A DNA stretch of 64,000 nt, taken from the NCBI GenBank assembly GCA_008692225.1, contig VICG01000007.1, positions 1,646,501-1,710,500 of the forward strand, read 5' to 3'. Under the pieces are notes generated by a model. The model saw only the letters and a list, made by a program, of their open reading frames with translations, ran no database searches and was not told the DNA's origin. A program made the translations under genes and the position numbers. Shown one piece after another: positions 1-11,557 of the stretch. Source of the DNA: Monilinia fructicola. Lineage: Eukaryota; Ascomycota; Leotiomycetes; Helotiales; Sclerotiniaceae. How positions within the stretch are numbered: the stretch's first letter is position 1; each line of letters starts with the position of its first letter.

Positions 1-1747
1 AGGGGTTAGCAGCACAGAATTGGTGCCTTTGTCGAAAAAGCTTAGTTCCGAAGGAGCACTCGAGACGTGTTTTGATCTTTTGTCTGACTTGTCTCTGTGT
101 AAAATAAAAGGAAGAGGTAGAGGAGAAGAGGGGGTGGAGCGGACCGATTCCTTTTTTGAGAGGCTTCGGGAGGTAGATGCGGATGTGGAAACAGTATTTG
201 ACCGCCCAGGAGCCTTTTTCCGTTGGTGTGCGCGTCGAAGGATAAGTATTGTAAAACAGAGGGTCAAAGCTAGAGAAGCAAGAATTGTGAGGACGATGGC
301 TGCGATGACTGGAGTTGAGAGTTTAGGCTTTGAAGATGAAGATTTCGGGGGTTGAGTATCAAGAGGTAGAATGGTTGTTGGGCTGGAGGCTGGATAGAAT
401 GTACTCCAGTTACGCTGATGAATGGAGAATTGTGATCGTTCGTAGTCGGCAATCAAATAGGCCTCCTGAAGAAATACTCTGCCAAGCGTTATTTGAGAGC
501 TATCAGCTGCTCGTTTAAGAGGAAAGTAACGAGTAGCATTCTGGACAAGAGGGTAATCCGCCCACCAATCGAAAGCAGCGTATGGTAATGTAATATTTAC
601 CATGGCCTTAGATGTTGAATTCGTGAGAGTAAGAGTTACCGATGCATTTTTGGCGACAAGTGTAGTATACTGGGCATCGTTAAGTAGATAAAGTTCCGAT
701 TTTGTGTCATACGTAAGGCCTAGAGCCTCCTCGAACTTTTGACATATGCTGATTGGTAGATATAGATATGGAATCGATGAGTCGATGAAAGCTGGGAAAG
801 AGGATGAAGGTGATGAGACGACTTGAGATTTCCCAGTGGAAGAAGCGATTGTGATTGTGTTGACTTCAATTGTTAGGTCATCCCCATCACTGGAAAATTC
901 GACAGTAAGGTCGTTTGGTACGAAGAGAGACTCTTCATAACCTCCCAAGGTAAGATTCCCAAACACCCCTCCCCCATTCGCTCCTCCACCATTGCGATAA
1001 TAAGCTCCTGCAGTGTACCCATATGACAATGATGGAATGTGACCTTGAGATTTGAGATTGGACATATAACTTGGAACAAGCTCGGTTTTACTTGAAAAAT
1101 TTGTAGGTGCTGGATTGAGACCAAAAAGACCCAACCAAAAGTCATGAGTGGTGATCGTTGCAAGGACTTGTGAACTCAGTGAGGGCAATTCACTACCCGG
1201 AGATCCCAGCATAAGAGTATCGTTGCCATAATTTCCATTGCCAGAAAGATCAAGATTGGATTCGACCTCCAAAGCAAATACACCTCCTGGATTGATGGTG
1301 TTCGGTGCCCTAAATTTGGTTAACGCTATGATGATACAACAGATTTCATGCAGTACACGTACCATGTGGTTGACGTGTTGGAATTAAACTTCAAACCTCT
1401 CGAGCCAAGACAAGTTCCTGGATCTAATGGTGTACACCCATCTGGTGATATAACCCATGGTTGATTGCTAGCCGTTGATATGAAGACCAAGACAGGCTGA
1501 GAAGGTGTTCCTACTGTAAGCCAAAAGCTGGACCAGTTCCCATCGATACCATTCCTGATGATGTTGTTAATACGTGAAATTATAAGATAGTACATTTTGT
1601 ATTGACAATCACTTACCAATTACCACTTGGAAGAACTGTGAGAGGTGTAGCAGGGGCCAATGAAGTAGTTGAGGCCAAGGTCTGGCTGAGAAGGCCGAGG
1701 ATAGGCAATAGAACGGGGATCAGACATCTCCAAGAAGACACCGGCAT
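1..1747 (-). CDS. Pepsin-like (A1 family) membrane protein with altered active site, 3' end off window
   Basis: Three exons fit on the minus strand: 1747-1617, 1554-1363 and 1309 to beyond position 1 (introns 62 and 53 nt, GT-AG, frame kept). The start gives a signal peptide (MPVSSWRCLIPVLLPILGLL). Exon 2 carries the N-terminal pepsin-fold segment (GNWSSFWLTVGTPSQPV, then a Cys pair), and exon 3 the rest, including LPYAAFDWWADYP, YFPLKRAADSSQ and LGRVFLQEAYLIADYERSQF, as in fungal A1 homologues. The first catalytic motif, normally D-T/S-G-S, reads STAS; the second reads DSSI. Many N-glycosylation sites are visible. After the fold comes a single transmembrane helix (STPVIAAIVLTILASLALTL), then a basic stop-transfer and a Ser-rich cytoplasmic tail that leaves the window. 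I infer a plasma-membrane or secretory-pathway protein that binds ligand or peptide without hydrolysing it. Family confidence is high, activity uncertain. Confidence 0.85.
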
Positions 1748-3311
1748 TGGAAAATATCATTAAGGACAGTTTCAGGAATTAATAGTTGTTGAAAAGACAG
1801 AACATGCTGGCCATGATACAATAGCTAGTAAGGGAAGACAAGAAAGAGAAAAGACGTAGACAGGTTCAAACGGCACAAAAAACGTGTAACTTGAGCACAA
1901 CTTTCCGACAAGCTCTGCGCCCAGACGGGGTGACCTAAAAGGAAAGCAATGTACGTAGGAAAGGTCGAGAACTTGCAGGATCAAAGAAGTGTTGTGCATG
2001 CCTGGAACCTATATGATTCACTTATCCCATGTGTCAGACAATTTCAAGTGCCAGGGTCTGCGGATAGCGTGGAAGAAAAGAATACCAGATTTTATCAAAT
2101 TTGCCTAGAGCTTAGAATGACTACACACCAAGAGGGGCGAGATTTGATGATTATGATAATCAGTGAGAAGGATTCAAGTTTGACTTTGTCATGACCTATA
2201 TGTGGCATGAGCTAGATGTGGTATGAGCTAGATGTGGCATAACCTATATGTGACTTATGGCTAGCCAATCTTCAATCGCAATTTTGCAGAAGGGGGGAAT
2301 TCACAAGACAAGAGGCCTGTATAACTTGGGGCCGAAATCCACCTCGATTGGTAGATGGATGACGAAAAGAGGTACAGTAGTCGTGAGACATGTGGGAAGC
2401 TTTGTGTAGCTTTGACCAGCTTGGATGAACTTCTGAGGTCCCCATACTGTACGGGGATCTCGCGATGGGTAACAGAAGAAAATGAATTGTATACTTGAAA
2501 CGTAAACCTGGGGTAGAACGAGGCTCTCTTCATGACACTGCCACCAAGTTAAATGCTATTAAATCCATTGAACTTGAAATTCAAATCCTGGTTGGAGCTC
2601 TCAAATATTCAATTGAGCATAATACAGTACTTTACAAACTTTTAGAGTAGCATTTTGACATTAACTTGCTTCTTTTCAAAATCAAGGGGTTCATTCTTCA
2701 AATTCGCGACGATGTAACGATGCCTTCGGAGCATTTGATTTCCACATAAAACCATGCTCCCCTGTTTTTCAAAGGATCAGGTTAGTCGTGGTTGAATCCT
2801 TACGAAAACGTGGAAAAGGGATGGTGATGAGTGAGATGGTAAGACGGTTGATTTTTGGTGGTAATTGAGACGAAGAAGATTGAGAAAAAAAGATGGGATG
2901 ATTTACTAATACCAGTTGAAATTGGCATGGCCGGGGGGAATAGTTAGTTACTAGGTAGGTCGGTAGGAAGAGAATTGGTAATAGAAAGGACCTCGGGAAA
3001 GGGAAGAAGCTCAAGGGAAAGGGAACGAGTTGTCCGATTCGGTGAAGCGGCGGAATCCCGACCGACTAATTGGACTGTTTTGATTTGCTGAGGGAAAACA
3101 CAATGATTTGCTACTTTGAATGAGAAGAGTGACTGCTTTTGGAATCTGGTTCCAATAAATAGATCGAAAGGGTTGCCGCCGCCGGTGATAAGTACTAGTA
3201 GCAGATTAGTCCACCGGGTCACTGTCGGGGAAAGCCTAGTTCTAATGATTAAGTAATCACACGCTAATACTCCTCAACCCGTGACCAAACAACAGATTAC
3301 CGAGTAGAGAG
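1748..3311. other. Intergenic region, no gene seen
   Basis: Short open frames on both strands lack conserved-looking composition or splice-supported extensions. The only structure I see is a short tandem repeat near 2192-2252 (listed separately). The segment includes the upstream region of the protease-like gene that starts at 1747. Confidence 0.6.
2192..2252. repeat. Short tandem repeat, about 16-bp unit, four copies
   Basis: Four adjacent units of the form ATGAGCTAGATGTGGC or a close variant (the outer units read ACCTATATGTGGC) lie here. They differ by a few substitutions. No function is apparent. Confidence 0.7.
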
Positions 3312-3340
3312 CACCAGTGGGTGCACGGACTCATAAAACG
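3312..3340 (+). repeat. Left terminal inverted repeat of the Tc1-like element
   Basis: These 29 bases are an exact reverse complement of 4741-4769. Unlike the interior they keep normal GC content. Confidence 0.9.
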
Positions 3341-4740
3341 CGTATTTTTGAAAATATATTTAATCTATTTCGATTCAAAATAACAATATATAATTTAATT
3401 TCAAAATGCTAATTTCAACACAAACAAATCCTTGTGAAAATATATTTCCCTGTAGAGGAACACATAGAGAATACGATACACCAAAAAAATCTGAATTTTT
3501 TCGAATATTTAATATATACCAATATAAAAAAACACAAGGCTATATTACAATATATATTAATATTACTTTTTTAATAATTTTACAATAACTTAAAAAAAAA
3601 AACTTAAATAAGCCAAAAAGCATATAGGTATATTCAGCAGTATTTTAAGAATCTAGGGGGACCAATTAAAACGAATCTGAAAATTTGCAAAATACTCGTT
3701 TTACTCTTTTAAAATAATATATAAAATTAGTTTTACAAAGTTATAATTAATTATTATAAATTAAATATCAAAAAAGTATTTTTTACAAAAAAATTTTAAG
3801 AGATATACTAAAAAAAGTTAATATTACAAAGTTGTTTATTTAGAAAAGAATATAAATATTTTAAATTGAAAAAAATGTATTAATTTTAAAAAAAAGTATA
3901 AAAACGATATCATTAATAAATTTTGGAGTTATATTATATATACAAATAAAGCATATATAAATCCTGCATTTTAGAGGGTAAGGAAAATCCTGAGAGAGTA
4001 GGGCACTTAATATAAGCTTGAAAACATTATGGAATACCTAATATTGAATAGTAACAAAATCTATTGGTTGGTATAAATTTCATATTATTTAAAAGCTAAA
4101 ATATTATTATTCTACTACGATAAGGAAGAGTATATCAAAGAACCTGTATACTTTCCACATCCTAAACATCATTTTATATACAAAAGTAATGAAGAGTGGA
4201 TTCAATAGCTTATAGAATAAAAAGTATTAAAATCTTAAGTGTTAAAGGTTAAACCAAAAAAAAATATAATAACCCAAAAATATTATATTAATAAAATTCT
4301 TCTATACTATATTAACATTATTAAAAAGTTAAAAGTTATTAATTTTATTATTAAATAATTTTTAATAAAAAATAACAATAAGAATTATAAATTTTGAAAA
4401 TATGGGTTAATTTAACAACTTAGGGATATCTACAATATCAAAAATTTATCCCACCCTCCTCAATCACCCAATCTTAATCCTATTAAAACAGTTTAAAATA
4501 TATTAAAATAACATACTTAAAAACATAAATAAAATTTATTAAACGAATTAAAGAAAGTTTTATAAAACAAATGGAATAAGATAATATAAAAAAAAATCTA
4601 AAAAAAATATAACAAATTGTCTAATAAATACAAGATTATAAAAAAATACCAATAAAGAATATATATAATCTCAATTATAATAATAGCTTTATTTTTAATA
4701 GAATTATATACTATATTTTCGAATTTTTGTAAAACTGTCA

Positions 4741-4769
4741 CGTTTTATGAGTCCGTGCACCCACTGGTG
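4741..4769 (-). repeat. Right terminal inverted repeat of the Tc1-like element
   Basis: Exact inverted partner of 3312-3340. The next bases (gagta) and the bases before the left end (gtagagag) give no unambiguous target-site duplication. Confidence 0.9.
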
Positions 4770-6336
4770 GAGTAGGTTGATGAAGGCTTCACACCAAAAC
4801 TTCTTCCAAACGGCACGATAACAACAGTAGCTACCTACCTGACTAGCTACTACAACACACCCACACACCCACACACCCATACACATGCATTTAGATTATC
4901 ATCATCATCACCACCACCACCATAATCATCATCATCATTTTCATCACCATCTTTGAATCACCCCAAATTCTTTAGAAACTGCCCCCAAAAGACCAGCCAT
5001 CCATCGTTCGAGTTCGAGTATTATGTGGATGCATGAATGAATGCAAACATCCGTTCATGTACAACAGCCGACCACTTTCAAGTCTTGACCTGTGTTACAA
5101 CATCTTTGATTCCAATACTCTGCTCTCGCACATGTTTGGATGGCGTGACACGAGTATAACAGTTATCATTGTTGGAACGAGACCCTCCTCACGTTCGTTC
5201 CATCAACATTTTAGACCTTGGAAGTGATGGGTTTGTGATACATCTAGCGATTTCCCACCTAAACCTTACAATAGTGATCCATCCTCTCACTTCCTACTGC
5301 TCATGTAATTTATTACATTAATTGTTTATTACATTATCGCACGATGATACGTACCGGGTACCTATTTAGGTGTATCTCTAGAAATTCCGTCTTATTCCAA
5401 GGTTTCTAGCGAGATCCAGCGATGTTCCAAGGTTACCTCAACTATCTCCACCTCTAAAAATATCCTTAGGAAAAAGAAAAAGAGCAAAAATGCGCAGCAA
5501 ATGTACAGAGCACTGCACGACGGCACTGCACCATACATCTCCACACACCATCACCATCACCATCACCATCACCATCACCATCACCATCACCATCACCAAA
5601 ATGATCGAAAACGGTTTGTATCGTTATATGTAGGTGCTTCGTTCATTATCTTTCTCTACGCCTTGTACTGTATCTTTGCTGCAGGGGGCCACACCTCTTG
5701 CATTGGACCTTCTCCATTCTCCACTAGCATTACTGTATTCTACTTCAACCGAGTCTTATACATCCATCACAAACAGGCACAGCCGCTTTCGCAAACTCCC
5801 TTGATCTTTCTCAATCCTTCGACCTTTCAATCATTTGTTTACGAGGTATGCGGCTCTATATTTGGCTTGTGGATGCATTGCTTATGATGGATTAACTTAC
5901 CGAATTGAGCAAGTAGCTCTCTATTTATGCTGCGAACTCATTAGTGTCAGGCACAGCACCGGCTCTTGCATCAGCAATAATTTAATGATGCCGTTTTGAT
6001 CAGCCTTCCATTCTATGGCAAAGGGGCAGAGATCCTGGTGATTTTGGGTCGGGAATCTATCTTGTTACTTCCAAACTACCAAGTGACCTAAGTTACAAAT
6101 CCAACCGTTTAATGTATTCGCAAATTTCATCATGAGATTGTTTTTTGAGGCAAACTTGTGAGTGAGAAATATCGTACTCAGCCCTAGGGTTTCATTTCTT
6201 TCGTGAAGAATATAGGAGGCTCCTCCTCTTGCAATTTTGTTCTTTTCTTCCTTCTCTCGTCATTTGTATTTTGATTCTATGTTCTCATAAAACTTTATCA
6301 ATGGGTCGATAACCGGAGTATTGTTACATTCTCAAC
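4770..6336. other. Intergenic region with CAT/CAC microsatellites; upstream of the GPI mucin gene
   Basis: Contains a degenerate CAT/CAC tract near 4889-4940 and the CACCAT array at 5546-5598. A 128-codon open frame at 5501-5887 exists only because the array encodes polyhistidine; I do not accept it as a gene. The last few hundred bases are the promoter and leader of the gene starting at 6337. Confidence 0.6.
5546..5598. repeat. (CACCAT)n microsatellite
   Basis: About nine uninterrupted copies of the hexamer, which reads as polyhistidine in one plus-strand frame. Confidence 0.95.
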
Positions 6337-9300
6337 ATGAAATTTTTGTTGCCAGGTCTTCTTTTAGGCATCGCGTCTCTTCCACATCCAGTAATTGCAT
6401 TTCCCAATCTGTATCAAGGTAAGCCTAGCAATAGTGGTTTGTGAATTTGATTCATCTTGTGGCGTCAAGTATTACATCTGCTGATAGGTTCTTTACTCAT
6501 AGATGGCGTCTTAGTTCAAAGGTATAGTAATCAGACCTCAGCATCGCATTCAACTTCTTCAGCCATATCATCAAAAGGGTCTTCGACCTCCACATTCATT
6601 TCATATAGTACATCGTCTATCTCTTGTACGGCAACAGTCACTTCAACAAGTGGCCAGCCTATTGTAGCTGCAAGAGAACCGTGTCCTACCACTATCACTA
6701 TCAATTATATACCTGCTTCAGTCCCATATAATGATAAAGCTGCCTTTGAGACCTACACATCTGAGAAGGCCGGCATTTCTTTCTCAACGCAAGCATCTAT
6801 TTTGAAGACCCCCGCAAATACTATTGTTCCCACTACAGATGTCAGGTCGAGCTCTCATTCGGCCTCCGAAGCTCTCGAGTCCTCAAAACCTACGATTGGA
6901 GTTTCGAGCAAAGCGTCAAGTACTACCGTCGCTTTTTCTTCTTCTATTGCCTCAAAGTCAAGTGAACAAACAACTTTGGTGACTTTGGAATCACATAGTA
7001 ATTACACTCCACCACCGAGTGTTTCTGCCACATCTGCTGCTTCGCATACTAGTCTAGCAGGTGAATCTGCAGTATCAAAGGCATCTGAATTATCTTCAGA
7101 AATCCTTTTCTCGACGACGTTACCTGGTGGTACCACAACGACACAAGCTTTTACATTCACGGCATCACAAGCAGGATCGACGGCGCTTCTTGACTTGACA
7201 AAGAGCTTCAAATCATCTGCCTCGTCAGTACAAACTGATGTCTTAAATTCTGAGTCATCGATTGTACCAACTTCACCTAAGAATACAGATTCGGTCTCGA
7301 AGAGCGAATTGATCACGTCTAAGAGCTCCAATTCTGCTTCATCAACGACTATATCTTTTCAGCCATCTTCAGAAGCAAAAGTATCTCGGCTAAATACCCC
7401 GTCTACTCTTTCCTTGACTTCAAAGTCTATCTCCAAGTTTAATTCCATATCTTCAAAAGAATCTTCGATTTTCTCGACCTCAAAAACCTCCGAATCTTTT
7501 GCTCAATCAACACACAAGTCAACATCTGAATTCAGCTTCGTACAACATTCAGCATCTTCTGTGACCACTTCGATTTCTAGAACATCTGAGATCTCCGTTC
7601 AATCCACACGTGATACCAAATCGGGAACAATATCGGAGCCTTTAGAAGAAGTATCGTCGAGTACCTTGACTTCCAAGGCACCAGAGTCATCCTCAGTTCT
7701 GACAACACGTGAGATCAAGTCAGAATCTAGCTTGACATCCTCTCCGCAGGTGTCAATAACTGGCTTTCTGACCTCCAAAACACCCGAGTCTACTTCCCAG
7801 ACTACACGTGAAGGAAAATCAGAATCAAGCTCAGCCGTATCTTCGGCGATATCATCAGCTCTCTCGGTATCTTCTCATAAAACAATCCCGGAAAGTAAAA
7901 CCGGCTTGAGCAGATCGACTTTGTCGGTGCTAGGCATTTCGACTTCTAGAGCACCTGAGATATCCACCCAAACGGAATCGACCCGCGATCCACAATCCAG
8001 TATCTTTACCGGTGGATCTCAACCATCTTTAGTATCTTCCGAAATCCCTATCCAGACTACCAAGCCACGTCAAAGTCAGTCAAATCACGAGTCAACAAGC
8101 AGTCTTTCCGCAAATAGATCCCAGCCACCTTCGGCATCTTCTCAAAGCCAAAGTCAAACCACTCAAGAGCCATCCTCAGAAAGACAGTCGAAACCAATCC
8201 CCGAAGCCACCACTAGTTTACAAGGACATACGTCGTCTACAACCAAGCCGTCAGCGACGAAATCTCATAGCTCGAGTGTCCAAGAGCAAAGTCCGTCGGA
8301 AAAAAATTCAAAGACTACATTTCATAGCTCTGTTGCAAAAGAACAGAGTACATCTGAGCTTAAGGTCACAAGCAAGACTGCAGAGGGTTCAGTCCCAGGA
8401 AAGCCTTCGGATACTGCCCCTCAAAGTACAAAGCTTTCAAGCAGTGCTCAAGGACCATCTACTTCAGGTAAATTACCCGAGATATCTTCTACAAGCGTAA
8501 GATCAACATTTGGTGAAACCTCAAAGCAAAGTACTTCAATTGAGGGAGCCTCTACATCGGCAAAGACTTTCGCAACTCCACTCAGCCAGTCCTTTCTCCT
8601 CCAACCGTCCAGAAGAATCAGATACTATCAGGACAGCTGAAGGGGCTTCTCATACTTCCTTCTTATTACCTAGCAAAACTGTGAGTGAAGTTTCGTCTAC
8701 CGCAGACAGGCAATCCGAGACTTCGATCTCTTCACCTCTCACGTCCTTCAAGTCTTCATCCGAGAAAGAACCAACTCATACAACAAAGTTTCCATCGTCA
8801 GGAAGTGTTTTTGAATCAGGGTCAGCAAAACAAGTGACAGAGCCTACCGGATTACCTACAAGTCAGGTTCAAACTTCGGTTGAAAGCTCCAAACCAAAAT
8901 CATCGCAATCTCATTCTCATTCTGCAAAAGTATCGTCATCGGTACTGGGTGAAACAAGCACAGAGCTTACTCTTACCCAAACCTCTGTGTCTAATCCATC
9001 ATCTACTGATATGAATGCAAGTGTTATTTCTGGTTGCACGGCAACCCTTTCGGTTGTTGGTCAAGTCATACCAGTCTGCCCACATACTATCACCCTTGAA
9101 TCATTTTTCGCCACGTCAAAAGCATCAGCATCTGTCCAGCCAACGACTATTATTGTCTCGACGAGTAATTCTATCACTTCAAAGGTTGCCGAAACCACAA
9201 GTTCAAAGACTCCAAACAACACATTTAAGATTAGTTCTGCGACGTCTAATTCAGCTACGTCTAATCTGGTCACATCTAGCCCAGCGTCAAAGTCGCCAGA

Positions 9301-11557
9301 TCCCCTCGTATCTGCCTCAAAACCCGATATTACAACTACAGATTCATTTAGCAAATCACCAGATAATCCGACGGCTCTCCCTGTGACTAGCAATCCATTG
9401 GATCCATCGTCTACCCCTGAGAGTAAGCCTGCTAATACTGCAACCGATGTCCCACATCCAGAATCTAACACTCTCGCATCGACGGCGTTGCCTCTTACTT
9501 CTCATCCAGCCACGACTAGTTTACCTGATACACCTTCATCTCAAAAAGAACCTAGTAAATTACCTGGCCCTCTCACATCTGTGTCAAGTACAACCAAGTT
9601 ACCTGATGCATCCACCTCCCATATAGCAACTACCATATTTCCTGAAGCTACCACCTCTCAACCAGAAACCAGTACTCCAGTTATTCCAGCCACAAGCAAG
9701 TTGTCTGATTCACCTGTCTCTAACCCAGGCACAACTAAATTGCCCGGCGCTCCTTCCTCTCAACAAGGACCTACCAGGTCAATTGACTCCCTTACATCTA
9801 ATCCGGTCATCACAAAATCACTAGAATCATCCTCTACTTCTCTGGTCAATCCTGTGACTTCAAAGCTTGGTAATGGTGGAGATACATCTAAAATAGACTC
9901 CACAAGCGCACCCACTAGTCATGTTCGAACTGAAACCGCTAAGGCTATATCAACTCCACAAACAACTACAAGTCCTCTAGTCGAGCAGACTACAAACGCA
10001 CCACCCTCAGGATCTACGATTTCATCATCAGTAGCTCCACCTGTAAGTGATACAGCTGGTACCGCGACCAATAATACTCCCCCTCCACTGAGCACAAATC
10101 TTGGGCAGACAACAAATATGCCTGCCCCTGAGTCTACAGTCTCTCCATCATCACTTATATCCAATTCAGCTGGGTCAATGAGCAATGTGCTACCCCAGGA
10201 ACAACAAGTCTCGTATCTTTGACTGGGACAAAACCAGCTGATGTTACCACCAATAACGTAACACACCCAGGATCTGCAGTTTCTGCATCGACAGAAATTT
10301 CTCCTGTGTCCTCAACCCTAGTATCTGCTCCTGGGACTAAAACAACTGACGCTACACAGTTGAGCAATCCAGATGATACTGTTACTGGAAGCCCTGTAAT
10401 CTCGCCTTCATCCACTGGAAAATATGGAACCAGTACCTCAGCTGTGGGTATCCCAGTTGGCCTACCTACAAATGACAAAGGCACGGTTCTCCCAGGTTCT
10501 ACAGGAACAGCCGACATGATTGGCACCCAGCCCATCGCCAGCAACCTCGGGTTTCAGACAGGCGCCACAGTTAAAGGAGCCTTCCCATCCAATACCAATT
10601 CCGCAATCTCCAGCATACAAATATCTCCTACCGGGGCAAAAACAAACCCGGATGTGACCAGCGCAGTCTCAATCCAAACCATAACCCCCACAACCATCAA
10701 GCCATCACCAGGACAAACCACTATCGCTCCGGTTATAGTAAACTCTTTGACGCTAAGCCAAAAAACCTCCGACTTCATCATCGGATCCCAAACTATCAAA
10801 CCCGGTTCTGAAGCCACAGTCTCTGGTGAGCGAATCTCAATCGCTTCATCCGGGTCCGCTATCATTATCAATGGAGCAACTACAAGTTCACCGGTATCAT
10901 CTTCCACGCCCAATAGTGACAAAGCTGTTCTATCTACTACTACCGAGGCCCTACCAGGAGTTGCGGTACTTGGAACTTCAAGCGTAACAGCAGATTTTAG
11001 TAAATCAGTGTTTGTTTTTGGAAGCGCGACACTCACTCGAGGAGGAGCCATCACACAGGGAAGCACAATAATCACACTCCCCGCCTCAACAGCCCCGCCT
11101 CTGTCCTCGGGCGTGATCGTAATCGGCTCATCAACCTACACCAAGAACTCCGCTTCTGGGATCATCATCGGGTCTCAGACTCTTAAACCCGGTTCTGTGA
11201 TTACCGTTGATGGATCCACGCTCTCCCTATCTCCCACCGGTAATGCGGTGGTCGTTAATGCGAACAGTGGGTTTGTGACGCAAACGGCAAGCTTGGCAAG
11301 TGTAGTCCCCGTGAGCAGCTTGGTGATTGGAGGGCAGACGCTTACGGCTGGTGGGACTGTGACGGAAGGGGGGGATATTTTTGAGTCTGGCAGCGGGTGG
11401 GACGGGGATTGTGGTTGTGGGGACAATGACGGTGGGGGCTGGGGGGGCGACGGAGGGAGCGAAGAAGAAGAGTGGGGGAGTTGAGGGGGCGAGAGCGGTA
11501 GGGTGGTGGGTGGTCTGTTTGCAGGTTATTTGCGTGCTTTTGGTTTTGTCCTTTTGA
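6337..11557 (+). CDS. Large Ser/Thr-rich GPI-anchored cell-wall mucin/adhesin-like protein, with frame breaks
   Basis: The start at 6337 gives a signal peptide (MKFLLPGLLLGIASLPHPV). The donor at 6419 (GTAAGC) joins either 6488 or 6503, and both keep frame. The body is roughly 1,650 residues, dominated by Ser, Thr, Pro and Lys, as in heavily O-mannosylated wall proteins. Two short modules of the type CTAT...C-P-x-TIT recur near 6625-6710 and 9030-9105. The C-terminal third (about 10740-11370) has repeats of the type IIGSQTLKPGSVITVDG. The frame changes near 8530-8590 and 10060-10200; introns 8531-8585 and 10059-10198 would repair both but have weak signals. A third change lies at the seven-G run 11368-11374. 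Skipping one G gives a Gly/Ala stretch and a hydrophobic end (VGWWVVCLQVICVLLVLSF) typical of a GPI signal, stop at 11555-11557. Probably surface-located; no enzymatic domain seen. Confidence 0.75.

Larger units (their letters stand above)
3312..4769 (+). mobile_element. Decayed Tc1/mariner-superfamily DNA transposon with 29-bp terminal inverted repeats
   Basis: The ends, 3312-3340 and 4741-4769, are identical over 29 bp in inverted orientation (beginning CACCAGTGGGTGCACGGACT), giving a 1458-bp element. The interior is extremely AT-rich. In the plus frame at 4446-4496 the codons read PPQSPNLNPI followed by K-T-V-stop, a close match to the conserved Tc1/mariner segment around the third catalytic acidic residue (SPDLNPIE.VW). 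Here D has become N and W has become a stop, both explained by G-to-A change. About 32 codons upstream, near 4367-4380, is a possible remnant of the second catalytic segment. The many in-frame stops make it inactive. The transition bias fits repeat-induced point mutation. A TA target duplication is not clear at the ends. Confidence 0.85.

Noticed and set aside
1949..2194. 81-codon frame upstream of the protease-like gene
   Set aside because: No recognisable motif or compositional signal; within expected length of chance frames.
5501..5887. 128-codon plus-strand frame with a polyhistidine run and a hydrophobic segment
   Set aside because: The frame depends on the CACCAT microsatellite; no motif, no splice-supported extension, and flanking codons look random.
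6337..11557. Reading the mucin region as three separate genes
   Set aside because: The second and third frames lack signal peptides and start mid-repeat, the composition is continuous, and signal peptide and GPI tail occur once at each end.
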